A stretch of DNA of 64,000 nucleotides. It comes from Dysgonomonas sp. HGC4 (GTDB lineage Bacteria; Bacteroidota; Bacteroidia; Bacteroidales; Dysgonomonadaceae). A model generated the notes under the pieces. The model saw only the letters and a list, made by a program, of their open reading frames with translations, searched no databases and was not told where the DNA came from. Within the stretch, counting starts at the first letter, position 1, and each line of letters starts with the position of its first letter. The stretch spans positions 1-64,000 of the forward strand of contig NZ_CVRU01000119.1 of NCBI RefSeq assembly GCF_001261715.1. Direction: 5' to 3'. The position numbers and the translations under genes were made by a program. Positions 27,120 to 36,052 of this stretch are shown in pieces.

Positions 27120-27675
27120 TATTATTACAGAGAAGCTAAAAATTTCCGAAGCACATTCCGAAAGGTTGTTAGCACTTTCAGAAATAAAATCCTTTTCGAA
27201 AAAAGACATTCTCTTGAAGGAAGGCAAGGTCTGCACTTTTATAGGTTTTGTTGAAGAAGGCGTGTTGCGATCGTATCGGGAGAAAGAAGGGGAGGAGTTT
27301 ATCAGCGATTTCTATGTGCAAGGTTCTTTTATCACTTCTTACCGAAGTTTCTTGAATGCCGAGCCAAGCGTAGGAATTATACAGTCATTGACTGATTCTA
27401 AAGTTTTGCTGTTATCCCGAGCTAATTACGATCTATTACTGAATGAGTCTACCGATTGGTATAAATGGGGTAAGTATATTGCAGATATTCTCTTTATAAA
27501 GAAATGTATCAAAGAGACATCGCTTCTGATGGATTCGGCTTTGGAAAGATACCGTTTATTACTGAAGACTTATCCACAAATAGAACAGTATGTTACACAA
27601 TATCATATAGCCTCATATCTGGGAATAAAGCCCGAATCGTTGAGCCGACTGAAATCTCTTAACCTACATCAATGA
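27103..27675 (+). CDS. Crp/Fnr-type transcriptional regulator
   Basis: 190 residues with a cyclic-nucleotide-binding-like beta-roll (FSKKDILLKEGKVCTFIGFVEEG, DFYVQGSFITSYRSFL) and a short C-terminal helix-turn-helix (QYHIASYLGIKPESLSRLKSL). Such small Crp-like proteins are common in Bacteroidota; no cyclic-nucleotide contact motif is evident. It overlaps the GNAT gene by 17 bp, suggesting they are co-expressed, and may control itself and its neighbours. Confidence 0.85.
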   Translation: MTSLHNIITEKLKISEAHSERLLALSEIKSFSKKDILLKEGKVCTFIGFVEEGVLRSYREKEGEEFISDFYVQGSFITSYRSFLNAEPSVGIIQSLTDSKVLLLSRANYDLLLNESTDWYKWGKYIADILFIKKCIKETSLLMDSALERYRLLLKTYPQIEQYVTQYHIASYLGIKPESLSRLKSLNLHQ

Positions 27676-27695
27676 AAATTAGTTAGCTTACTGCA

Positions 27696-27703
27696 TATCT
27701 TTG
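27696..27703 (+). promoter_or_regulatory. Candidate -7 box of the cupin gene
   Basis: TATCTTTG fits TAnnTTTG and would give a leader of about 20 nt. No clear -33 element is present at the expected distance. Confidence 0.4.
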
Positions 27704-27728
27704 TTAGTATAAACAAATAGGTCTGATA

Positions 27729-28130
27729 ATGAAAAACTTATATTTATTACTGTTTGTTATACTTACATTAAATTGCAGTAAAGTTATGGCACAAGTAAGC
27801 GTTTCGAGAAAAGACTTATTAACTGCTCAACTACAGAAACAAGTAGTTTCGAGAGTTGAAATAAAAGAGATAACCATTCCCGCAGGAGGAAAGGCTAGCT
27901 ATCATCTGCATCGTTGCCCTGTTGTGGGCTCTGTTGTCTCAGGCTCTGTTCGCTTTCAGATCGAAGGTCAATCCGAGCAAATTTTAGAAGCAGGCTCAGC
28001 GTTCTATGAACCTAAAGACCAACCTATCCTCAAATTCGATAATGCTTCGGATAGCATTCCATTGGTATTTATAGCCTATTATCTCTTAGAGGATAACGAA
28101 GATATTATAACCATCTTACCTACTAATTGA
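27729..28130 (+). CDS. Exported cupin-domain protein
   Basis: 133 residues with an N-terminal signal peptide (MKNLYLLLFVILTLNCSKVMAQ; either a lipoprotein at Cys16 or a cleaved signal after AQ) and one cupin barrel: ITIPAGGKASYHLHRCPVVGSVVSG holds the first metal-binding motif (H-x-H) and GSAFYEPKDQPI the second. It is a small periplasmic metal-binding beta-barrel. It precedes the tautomerase gene by 7 bp, an arrangement seen in small detoxification operons. The substrate is not known. Confidence 0.82.
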   Translation: MKNLYLLLFVILTLNCSKVMAQVSVSRKDLLTAQLQKQVVSRVEIKEITIPAGGKASYHLHRCPVVGSVVSGSVRFQIEGQSEQILEAGSAFYEPKDQPILKFDNASDSIPLVFIAYYLLEDNEDIITILPTN

Positions 28131-28137
28131 TACAGCT

Positions 28138-28530
28138 ATGCCATTTGTAAGAATCAGTTTACGTAAAGATCAATCGTTGGAAACAAAGAATGCTATTTCG
28201 GAAAGTATTCATAAATCGTTGATTTCTCAATTCCATATTCCTTTGGACGATTACTTTCAGGTGATCGAAGAATTGGAACAGTATCAGATTAAATACCCGA
28301 AGAGCTATTTGGGGATACCTCATACCGATGATATTGTCTTTATTCAGATAACGGCAGGAGCAGGCAGAACCGCCGAACAAAAAAGCCTGCTTTATGCTGA
28401 AATAGCGCAGAGGATATCATCTGCTACAACTATCAAACCGGATGATATTATAATAATACTTGTTGAGAATAACGGTAGCGAGAATTGGTCATTCGGACAG
28501 GGAAAACAATTTAGAACCCCCATATTGTAG
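28138..28530 (+). CDS. Tautomerase family protein
   Basis: 130 residues opening with MPFVRISLRK. The proline exposed after methionine removal is the catalytic base of the 4-oxalocrotonate tautomerase superfamily. At about twice the length of the small tautomerases, it matches the tandem-module branch. It has no signal peptide, so it is cytoplasmic. It follows the cupin gene after 7 bp, so the two are probably co-transcribed. The natural substrate cannot be deduced. Confidence 0.85.
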   Translation: MPFVRISLRKDQSLETKNAISESIHKSLISQFHIPLDDYFQVIEELEQYQIKYPKSYLGIPHTDDIVFIQITAGAGRTAEQKSLLYAEIAQRISSATTIKPDDIIIILVENNGSENWSFGQGKQFRTPIL

Positions 28531-28549
28531 GCAAATTTTATAGAATGAG

Positions 28550-28557
28550 TATCTTTG
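28550..28557 (+). promoter_or_regulatory. Candidate -7 box of the WYL regulator gene
   Basis: TATCTTTG fits TAnnTTTG; an ATTG 22 bp upstream could be a loose -33 element. The implied leader is about 55 nt to the ATG at 28619. Confidence 0.4.
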
Positions 28558-28618
28558 ATAGGCGACTACATAAATAAAATAGTAAACAGGTCTGAGACCT
28601 CCAATATTGAAATTAGAA

Positions 28619-29347
28619 ATGTTTCATCAAGATACTTCCCGATTATCCCGCTTAACCGCCATTCTGATATTGCTGCAATCGCGTCAGATTATCACCTCTA
28701 CATTCATAGCCGATAAGTTTGGGATAAGTACCCGTACCGTTTATCGGGATATCAAAGCTTTGGAAGAAGCAGGAGTTCCTATCTTGACGGAAGAAGGCAA
28801 AGGCTATTCGCTGATGCAGGGCTATGCCATACCTCCTGTGATGTTTAGTGAGAGCGAAGCTAACGCATTGATAACGGCTGAAAAAATAGTGATTAACAAC
28901 AAAGATCAATCGTTTGTAAAGAACTATACGGAGGCAATTACTAAAATAAAGGCGGTACTTAAACACAATACCAAGAGTAAAGCCGAACTATTGTCGGAGC
29001 GTATTCAAATTCGGAATAATTCGGAAGGAAAGACTACAAGCGATTATTTATCTTTACTACAGTTGGCAATTACTAATCTTCAATTAATAGATATTTCTTA
29101 TACTTCGGAAAATAATGAAGCCACGGAAAGGATAATTGAGCCACTGGCTTTATATAGTACATACGAAAATTGGATACTGATAGCTCATTGCAGGTTAAGG
29201 CAAGAAAAACGAGCCTTCCGGATAGATCGAATAAAAGAGTTGAAGGTATTATCAGAGAACTTCGAACCTCATAACTTTACTTTTCAGGATTATTTCGAGG
29301 AGTGCAAAGTAAAATATCTGGCTACCCTTGACACAGGGTTGTCATAA
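28619..29347 (+). CDS. YafY-type transcriptional regulator with WYL domain
   Basis: About 242 residues from the ATG at 28619; an upstream TTG at 28607 would add four residues but is a weaker start. An N-terminal winged helix-turn-helix of the DeoR/HTH_11 type (SRLTAILILLQSRQIITSTFIADKFGISTRTVYRDIKALEEAG) is followed by a WYL domain (about 140-230, EPLALYSTYENWILIAHCRLRQEKRAFRIDRI) that usually senses a ligand or nucleic acid. It likely controls the short genes downstream. Confidence 0.9.
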   Translation: MFHQDTSRLSRLTAILILLQSRQIITSTFIADKFGISTRTVYRDIKALEEAGVPILTEEGKGYSLMQGYAIPPVMFSESEANALITAEKIVINNKDQSFVKNYTEAITKIKAVLKHNTKSKAELLSERIQIRNNSEGKTTSDYLSLLQLAITNLQLIDISYTSENNEATERIIEPLALYSTYENWILIAHCRLRQEKRAFRIDRIKELKVLSENFEPHNFTFQDYFEECKVKYLATLDTGLS

Positions 29348-29390
29348 CGATGGGTTTTCTTTGCAGAGAATCATAAAAATTGAAAGAAAA

Positions 29391-29846
29391 ATGAAAACAA
29401 CAATCGAAAAATTCTTCGTTATTGGCATCTCAGTAAGAACAACCAACGAAGGAGGTCAGGCAGCAAAAGATATTCCACAGCTTTGGGAGAAATTTATCAC
29501 GGAGAATATCGCGGCTAAGATACCAGGTAAGGTGAGTGATAGCGTTTACGGAATATATACCGAATACGAGGGCGACTATACTCAGCCCTACACCACGGTT
29601 TTAGGGTGTAAAGTAAGTAGTTTGGATAATATTCCTGATGGGTTTATCGGTTTGACTATCAAAGCTGACAATTATGAAAAATATACAGCTAAAGGTAAAA
29701 TGTCTGATGATATTGTTTATAAGAAATGGACTGAAATCTGGCAATCGAATCTAAATAGAACATACCTTGCCGATTTCGAAGTTTATGGAGAGCGATCTGT
29801 AGATATGGACAATGCAGAAGTTGATATTTTTATATCAGTCAAATAA
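29391..29846 (+). CDS. GyrI-like effector-binding domain protein
   Basis: About 151 residues from ATG 29391; the longer frame back to 29328 overlaps the WYL gene and adds no domain. It is a stand-alone GyrI-like/AraC effector-binding fold (EKFFVIGISVRTTNEGGQAAKDIPQLWEKF, YGIYTEYEGDYTQPYTTVLGCKV, YTAKGKMSDDIVYKKWTEIWQS). Such proteins bind hydrophobic small molecules. Encoded 43 bp after a WYL regulator, it may be that regulator's target, a common pairing. Confidence 0.85.
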   Translation: MKTTIEKFFVIGISVRTTNEGGQAAKDIPQLWEKFITENIAAKIPGKVSDSVYGIYTEYEGDYTQPYTTVLGCKVSSLDNIPDGFIGLTIKADNYEKYTAKGKMSDDIVYKKWTEIWQSNLNRTYLADFEVYGERSVDMDNAEVDIFISVK

Positions 29847-29871
29847 TAACAAATATTTTAAAGAGTTTATT

Positions 29872-30456
29872 ATGGAAAAAAAGAATGTCTATATTTATCT
29901 TTTTGACGGTTTCGCTGATTGGGAAATTGCTTTCCTAACACCAGAGCTTAAGAAAAATAAAGAAATCAATTTATTAACCGTTTCGACTGACGGTAAACCT
30001 GTAACCTCAATCGGAGGTTTAGAGATAATACCAAACGTCTCATTAAATAACATTGATACATCTAGTATCAGTATGTTAATATTACCTGGAGGTTTTCTTT
30101 GGGAAAATAGTAATCCACACGAAGTTGATATTGACCACTTGGTAGAAAAGGTCTATCTGAATAAAGTGACAATAGCTGCGATATGTGGTGCTACAGTATA
30201 TTTAGCACGTAAAGGGTACTTAAATAATATTGAGCATACCAGCAATGATTTAAACTACTTGAAAGCTATTGCCCCTGAGTATAAAGGGGAAATGTATTAT
30301 CAAAATCAATCAGCGGTATTTTGTAACCATATCATTACTGCCGGTGGTATTTCTCCTATCGAGTTTACACAAAAAGTTTTAGAGGGATTAGAATTTGATG
30401 GTAGTTATATTGATAAATGGTTTCAGCTTTTTAAGAATGGTATTTGGAGTGAATAA
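29872..30456 (+). CDS. DJ-1/PfpI family protein
   Basis: About 194 residues from ATG 29872; the reading frame is open 60 bp further upstream, but that part overlaps the previous gene. Class I glutamine-amidotransferase-like fold: VYIYLFDGFADWEIAFLTPEL, LILPGGFLW, and the nucleophile elbow AAICGATVYLARKG with Cys105. Family members include proteases, glyoxalase III and stress chaperones. Cytoplasmic. The gene follows the GyrI-like gene by 25 bp. Confidence 0.88.
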   Translation: MEKKNVYIYLFDGFADWEIAFLTPELKKNKEINLLTVSTDGKPVTSIGGLEIIPNVSLNNIDTSSISMLILPGGFLWENSNPHEVDIDHLVEKVYLNKVTIAAICGATVYLARKGYLNNIEHTSNDLNYLKAIAPEYKGEMYYQNQSAVFCNHIITAGGISPIEFTQKVLEGLEFDGSYIDKWFQLFKNGIWSE

Positions 30457-30537
30457 GCGTTTATCTCTTTGAGTGATTTTAGACAGACTCTATTTCAAAG
30501 AGAAAATTGAATAATCTGCAATTAAAAACCGTTAACT

Positions 30538-30882
30538 ATGCTTCGACCTATCGATGAATTCTTTTTAGAGCATGATGAGGACACTAACAGTTGTCTTCAA
30601 TTCCTGCGAGAGCATATTCTCGCTTTCGATGAGAATATAACCGAAGCATGGAAATATCAATTGCCTTTCTACTATTATAAGAAGAAGCCGTTTTGCTATT
30701 TTTGGATACACAAAAAGTTCAAACAACCCTACATCGGTATTGAAAATGGTGGACTCTTAGATCACCCTCAACTGCTCAGAGAAAATAGGGTAAAGATGAA
30801 GATCTTATTAGTTGATCCAACTAAGGATATTGATCTGGAAACGATAAACACTATTCTAAAAGATTCACGATCTTTATACTAG
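30538..30882 (+). CDS. DUF1801-type small protein
   Basis: 114 residues resembling the DUF1801/YdhG-like fold (PIDEFFLEHDEDTNSCLQFLREHIL, AWKYQLPFYYYKKKPFCYFW, KILLVDPTKDIDLETINTIL). The function of the family is unknown. It is cytoplasmic. Its stop codon lies in the loop of a 12-bp hairpin (30866-30877 with 30885-30896) that could slow or end transcription. Confidence 0.8.
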   Translation: MLRPIDEFFLEHDEDTNSCLQFLREHILAFDENITEAWKYQLPFYYYKKKPFCYFWIHKKFKQPYIGIENGGLLDHPQLLRENRVKMKILLVDPTKDIDLETINTILKDSRSLY

Positions 30883-30896
30883 GGATAAAGATCGTG
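30866..30896 (+). terminator. Hairpin overlapping the end of the DUF1801 gene
   Basis: A perfect 12-bp inverted repeat, CACGATCTTTAT/ATAAAGATCGTG, with a 7-nt loop that includes the stop codon. There is no T-run after it, so it may be an mRNA 3'-end structure rather than a classical terminator. Confidence 0.45.
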
Positions 30897-31010
30897 TGAT
30901 TGACTAAATTATATTATCATCTCTTTTCTTATCTTTATCTTCGATAACCTGATAATCATAGGCTAAGTTCTGATCGTGATAAGAGATCTTAAGTCTCAAT
31001 CTAATATAAT

Positions 31011-32666
31011 ATGAAAAAAATATTTATTCTTTTTACTCTCTCTATTTGGGGGATTGGTTTGATGTCTGCCGCGGACAATGAATTAGACTCTTTACTAAAA
31101 GCTTTGGATGATAAAGTAAAACAGGATAAAACCTATGTAGAGTTAAAAGAAAATAGGATAAAAGAATTAAAAAATAAGAGAACATATCAGAATATAGATA
31201 AGAATGAACTCTACTTATTAAATAAATCGTTATACGAAGAGTACAAAACTTACATATCCGATTCGGCACTCTACTATTTAAATAAGAATTTGGATATTAG
31301 CTATTCTTTAAATCAATCTGAAAAAATAAATGAGACCCATATTGAAATTGCAAGACTATGTTCTACTCTGGGCATGTATTGCGAATCTTTTAGTGCGATT
31401 GGCAAAGTCTCAAAACAGAATTTAAATAAAGAGCAAATAGCAGAATACTATTTATGTTATAAAAATATTTACGGAGGACTGGCTTTTTATACTCAGAACC
31501 AACGAAGTAAGAATGAATATTGGGGGCAATACAAAATATACGTAGACACACTGTTTCAGATATTAGAGCATAATTCTCCCGAATACTTAAAGTTAAAAGA
31601 GACTATTCTCCGGCAAGAAGGGCGTGTGGAAGAGGCTCTCGCAATAAACGATCTACGATTGAACCTTACCCAAAATGGAAAAGAAGATTATGCTCTTATT
31701 ACTTTTCACCGATCACTCCTATATCAGAAGAATGGCGATATTCTGAATCAGAAAAAGTATCTATGCCGAGCAGCAATTTCTGATATTCAGTCAGCAATAA
31801 AAGATAATGCAGCCATTTCGATGTTAGCTAACATACTTTTTGAGGAAGGAAATATAAACAGAGCATACGATTATATTCGTTTCTCTTTAAGTAATGCCAA
31901 TATATACAACACTCGTCTGCGTGCATCGGAAATATTGAATGTACAAACAATCATAGATCAGGCATATCATGAAAAAAGCGAACATCAGAAAGATAAGCTG
32001 AGACTTTATGTCATATATATAAGTGTCCTATTAGTCTTGTTGTTGGTGCTTATCTTCTTTATTTATAAACAAATGAAGAAAGTAGAAGCTATGAGTATTC
32101 ATGTGAAGGAATCTAATGCTCAATTGAAAAATCTTAATGTTGCCCTGCAAAATATGAATGAAGAGCTTCAAAGAACCAATATGGAAGTTGTTGAAGCCAA
32201 TCAGATAAAAGAGGAATATATTAGTTACTTTCTTCATCAATGTTCTGAGTATATTGATAAGATGGATGCTTACCGCAAGATGGTTAATCGTAAGATAAAA
32301 GATCGTGAGATTGATGAGTTATATAAGATTACTAAAAACAACAATCTAAAAGAGCATGAATTAAAAGAATTGTTTCGAAACTTTGATACTATGTTCTTAC
32401 ATCTGTTTCCTGATTTTATCGAAGAATTCAACTTATTACTTCAAGCCGAAGAACAAATTATACTCAAAAAAGGAGAGCTAAATACCGAACTACGTATTTT
32501 TGCTCTTATTAGACTCGGAATTAGTGATAGTTCGCAGATTGCAAGTTTTCTTGGATACTCAGTAAATACAATTTACAACTACCGTGCTAAGGTTAAAAAC
32601 AAAACCAAATTTTACAGAAGTGATTTTGAAAATCAAGTTCGGAAGATAGGAACCTTCTCGAGGTAG
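31011..32666 (+). CDS. DUF6377-type membrane-spanning regulator of PUL 2
   Basis: 551 residues: a signal peptide (about 1-20), a helical TPR-like periplasmic sensor (about 25-325), one membrane helix (about 330-353, YVIYISVLLVLLLVLIFFIY), a coiled coil (about 355-405), and a cytoplasmic domain ending in a helix-turn-helix (LRIFALIRLGISDSSQIASFLGYSVNTIYNYR). This is the architecture of DUF6377 regulators, which share the sensor-membrane-HTH plan of SusR-like proteins and stand next to PULs. It is 258 bp upstream of susC on the same strand and is the likely activator of PUL 2. There is no kinase module. Confidence 0.85.
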   Translation: MKKIFILFTLSIWGIGLMSAADNELDSLLKALDDKVKQDKTYVELKENRIKELKNKRTYQNIDKNELYLLNKSLYEEYKTYISDSALYYLNKNLDISYSLNQSEKINETHIEIARLCSTLGMYCESFSAIGKVSKQNLNKEQIAEYYLCYKNIYGGLAFYTQNQRSKNEYWGQYKIYVDTLFQILEHNSPEYLKLKETILRQEGRVEEALAINDLRLNLTQNGKEDYALITFHRSLLYQKNGDILNQKKYLCRAAISDIQSAIKDNAAISMLANILFEEGNINRAYDYIRFSLSNANIYNTRLRASEILNVQTIIDQAYHEKSEHQKDKLRLYVIYISVLLVLLLVLIFFIYKQMKKVEAMSIHVKESNAQLKNLNVALQNMNEELQRTNMEVVEANQIKEEYISYFLHQCSEYIDKMDAYRKMVNRKIKDREIDELYKITKNNNLKEHELKELFRNFDTMFLHLFPDFIEEFNLLLQAEEQIILKKGELNTELRIFALIRLGISDSSQIASFLGYSVNTIYNYRAKVKNKTKFYRSDFENQVRKIGTFSR

Positions 32667-32858
32667 ACAACCCCTCCCGTTTTCTCGTTTTTTCACTTTA
32701 ATAGCCTTCATTCTTGTATATAGACTCTATATGCAATCCACTTTTTTGTGTATCCTCCTATTTTATACAAATCAATATAACAGACATTTACATTACTTTT
32801 TGGATCTTGTCAATTCACTAATTACCCACTTAGACAAACATAAGAATAATATCCCTCC

Positions 32859-32866
32859 TATTTTTG
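32859..32866 (+). promoter_or_regulatory. Promoter -7 box of the PUL 2 susC operon
   Basis: TATTTTTG fits TAnnTTTG and gives a leader of about 50 nt. No -33 TTTG is placed correctly, consistent with an activator-dependent promoter. A related string, TATCCTCCTATTTT (32751-32764), about 100 bp upstream resembles the TATCCCTCCTATTTTT that overlaps the box and could be a second regulator contact. Confidence 0.55.
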
Positions 32867-32924
32867 TTATCAGTAAGAGCAGGCCTTCTCCGAAAAGTTA
32901 ACAATAATCAAAAATCTACTATTC

Positions 32925-35900
32925 ATGAAAAAGAATCTATCAAAAAGATTAAAGAAAAGCTATGTCTTCGTTTTTCTTCTGCTTCTCTTTCACGTAAGTC
33001 TTTATGCTCAAAACACAACGATGACCGTTCGAGGACGAGTTATAGATGATGCAATGAAAGAACCCTTAATAGGACTTACTGTACACGAGAAAGGAACAAC
33101 AAACGGAACGCTTACAGATATTGATGGTAACTACACACTTAACACAAAATCGGGAGCTACACTGGTATTTACATTTCTAGGTTATATTCCACACGAAGTC
33201 GTTGCTAATAAAAGTCAGATAAACGTAACGATGAAAGAAGACTCCCAAATGCTAGACGATGTAGTCGTTGTAGGTTATGGGACTCAAAAGAAAGTAAACC
33301 TTACGGGATCTGTTGCAGCGATAGATGGATCTACTATTTCTTATAAATCTTCATCCGATGTATTATCAGCAATGCAAGGTGAAATGCCGGGTGTCGCTGT
33401 TTTAAGATCGGGAGGACAACCCGGAAATGAAACTTCGGGGGTACGTGTTCGCGGATTTTCGTCAGCCAATGACACCAAAGCACTAGTTTTAATAGATGGG
33501 GTTGAAGGTGATATGAATCTCTTAAATCCTAATGATATAGCTAACATATCGGTCTTAAAAGATGCTGCTGCAAGCTCAATCTATGGAGCTCGGGCTGCTG
33601 CCGGAGTAATTCTTATAACAACAAAATCGGGAGGTGAAGGTAAAGTACGTATTTCGTACAACGGATACTTTGCAGTAAATACTCCGGGACTGATGCCACA
33701 ACGTTTACCATCATGGGAAGAACAGAAGTTTATTAATGAATCTCGTATAAATGCGAGCGGTGCACCCGAATGGAATGAAGAGCAATCGTCTTGGGTAGGT
33801 AATCCTAACTTTAATTACCGCCCTAATAATACAAATGGTCGCTGGGATTTCTTTCAAGCAACAAACTGGATTGCCGAAGGAACAAAAGATCATACTAGTC
33901 AGCAAAATCATGGAGTTTCGATCATGGGTGGAAATAAAGAGTTGAACTATTTGGTATCAGCCGGATATTTCTCTAAAAATGGAATATTAAAATATGGTCC
34001 AGACAAAAACGAACGCTATAACTTAAGGGTTAAACTTAACTCGGAGTTAAATAAATATATGAGCTTCGGCATAAATGCAAGTTATAACGGGCAATTTATG
34101 GAAGCAAATTCTTATAAACCCGAAAATATCTTAGAACGCCTATATAGAGTACGAGGACGTCAGCCAATTTATAATCCAGAAGAAGATATCAACTTTAAGA
34201 CTAATCCTTATAATGGAGATTTGCAGGTGAATCCTATTGATTTAATGAGAAATGGAGGAAGTAACGAAGAGCGGTACGAAGCTTACATGGGAAGAGGTGA
34301 ATTGCATATACATAACTTGGTAAAAGGACTTCGATTCCAATTAAGTGCTTCTCGACAATCTGGCTATTTTAATAGTAAAGTCATAAAACGTACATTAACA
34401 TGGTACGATCGTTTGGGTACAACTATACGTTTCCAAGAAAACAACCCAAATTCACTAGAGAAAAAGAAGAACTACGATTATCATAACAACTTTGATGCTC
34501 TAGCCTATTACGACTTTAGTTTAGGTAAACAGAGTTTCAATATTCTGGTGGGAACTTCTTATGAAAACTACCGAAAGGATGAAGTGAAAGCCATAGCTAA
34601 AAATTTGAATTCGAATGATTTCTTTTCGTTTAATGCCTATGATTCTTCAATACCTACAAATACACAGTTGAGCGATCTTGTAGAAACTTGGAGTATGATG
34701 TCATATTTTGGCAGAATAAACTACAATTACAATAACCGATATCTGTTCGAAGCCAATGTTCGATATGATGGAAGTTCACGTTTATCGCAAGGCAATCGTT
34801 GGAAAGCTTTCCCTTCGTTCTCTGTCGGATGGCGTATCAATGAAGAAGATTGGTTTAACATAGACAAAATTGACAATCTGAAGTTTCGAGCATCGTGGGG
34901 ACAATTGGGTATAGGGGGCATTGTAGGATTTTACGATTATTTACCTCTGCTCAGCGATGGCTCAATCATGGGAGACAAATACTATTATCAAGAAAGACTG
35001 GCAGCTAAAGATAAAAGTTGGGAAGTAGTATCAACAACCAATATTGGATTTGATGTTGATCTTCTATCCTCTCGTCTGAGCTTTGTTGGTGATTATTATT
35101 GGAAGACTAATAATGATATGCTTATTGAATATAACCTGCCTAACCTAGTAGGCGTGAAAGCTCCATATGGTAACATCGGGAGATTGAAAACCTGGGGATG
35201 GGAGTTTCAGGTAAATTGGAGAGATAAGATAGGTGAGGTAAAATATCAGCTGGGTTTCAATCTATCCGACAGCGAAAACGAACTCGTTAAACTCAATGGA
35301 GCTAACACAATATCAGCCGGTTCTAAGAAATTTTTGGAAGGATACCCATTAAATACCATTTGGGGATATCAGACCGATGGATTCTGGTCAAGTAGAGAAG
35401 AATACCTTGCTTATAAAAAAGCAAATCCCGGTTATGAGTCATTCAATGATGCGAATGTAAGCGGGGGCGATACCCGATATGTTGCCCAAGGAGGTTCTAA
35501 TCATACTATCGGTGCCGGAGGCGGTACACCGGAAGATCCGGGAGATCTTATTTATCTCGGTAATTCTAATGGGCGCTATCTATATGGATTGAACATTGCA
35601 TTACAATGGCGAAATTTCGACTTTTCGATGTTGTGGCAAGGGGTTGCAAAACGTAAGATTTTGATTGATACAGGTACGATTGCACCATTCCAATCAACAG
35701 CAAATATGCCATGGACCATACATCGTGATTACTGGACCGAAGATAATCAGGATGCATATTGGCCACGTTTATACAATGGAAATGCATTCAACTATCAACC
35801 CTCAGACAAATGGGTACAAAATGCAGCTTATATACGTCTCAAAAATGCTCAGTTTGGGTATACTGTACCCGTTAAAAAAACAGTTATTGATAAGTTGAGA

Positions 35901-36038
35901 GTATATATTGCCGGTGATGATATTTGGGAACACTCAGATCTGTTATCCGTTTTCGATCCGGAAGTAACTAATGATGCGAAAGCAAGTTACTACCCATTCT
36001 TCCGTAGTTGGACTGTTGGTATTAATGTTACATTCTAA
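32925..36038 (+). CDS. SusC-like TonB-dependent outer membrane transporter (PUL 2)
   Basis: 1037 residues: signal peptide (to about residue 29, LYAQN), carboxypeptidase-D-like domain (TVRGRVIDDAMKEPLIGLTV), plug with DDVVVVGYGTQKKVNLTGSV and VRVRGFSSANDTKALVLIDG, and a beta-barrel ending VGINVTF. It imports oligosaccharides in partnership with the SusD-like protein encoded 14 bp later. It is distinct in sequence from the PUL 1 SusC, so a different ligand is expected. Confidence 0.97.
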   Translation: MKKNLSKRLKKSYVFVFLLLLFHVSLYAQNTTMTVRGRVIDDAMKEPLIGLTVHEKGTTNGTLTDIDGNYTLNTKSGATLVFTFLGYIPHEVVANKSQINVTMKEDSQMLDDVVVVGYGTQKKVNLTGSVAAIDGSTISYKSSSDVLSAMQGEMPGVAVLRSGGQPGNETSGVRVRGFSSANDTKALVLIDGVEGDMNLLNPNDIANISVLKDAAASSIYGARAAAGVILITTKSGGEGKVRISYNGYFAVNTPGLMPQRLPSWEEQKFINESRINASGAPEWNEEQSSWVGNPNFNYRPNNTNGRWDFFQATNWIAEGTKDHTSQQNHGVSIMGGNKELNYLVSAGYFSKNGILKYGPDKNERYNLRVKLNSELNKYMSFGINASYNGQFMEANSYKPENILERLYRVRGRQPIYNPEEDINFKTNPYNGDLQVNPIDLMRNGGSNEERYEAYMGRGELHIHNLVKGLRFQLSASRQSGYFNSKVIKRTLTWYDRLGTTIRFQENNPNSLEKKKNYDYHNNFDALAYYDFSLGKQSFNILVGTSYENYRKDEVKAIAKNLNSNDFFSFNAYDSSIPTNTQLSDLVETWSMMSYFGRINYNYNNRYLFEANVRYDGSSRLSQGNRWKAFPSFSVGWRINEEDWFNIDKIDNLKFRASWGQLGIGGIVGFYDYLPLLSDGSIMGDKYYYQERLAAKDKSWEVVSTTNIGFDVDLLSSRLSFVGDYYWKTNNDMLIEYNLPNLVGVKAPYGNIGRLKTWGWEFQVNWRDKIGEVKYQLGFNLSDSENELVKLNGANTISAGSKKFLEGYPLNTIWGYQTDGFWSSREEYLAYKKANPGYESFNDANVSGGDTRYVAQGGSNHTIGAGGGTPEDPGDLIYLGNSNGRYLYGLNIALQWRNFDFSMLWQGVAKRKILIDTGTIAPFQSTANMPWTIHRDYWTEDNQDAYWPRLYNGNAFNYQPSDKWVQNAAYIRLKNAQFGYTVPVKKTVIDKLRVYIAGDDIWEHSDLLSVFDPEVTNDAKASYYPFFRSWTVGINVTF

Positions 36039-36052
36039 ATTGTAAGATAATT

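Noticed and set aside
32864-33049. A 61-codon frame starting before susC of PUL 2
   Set aside because: It overlaps the signal-peptide region of the susC gene in another frame and has no ribosome site or homologous look.
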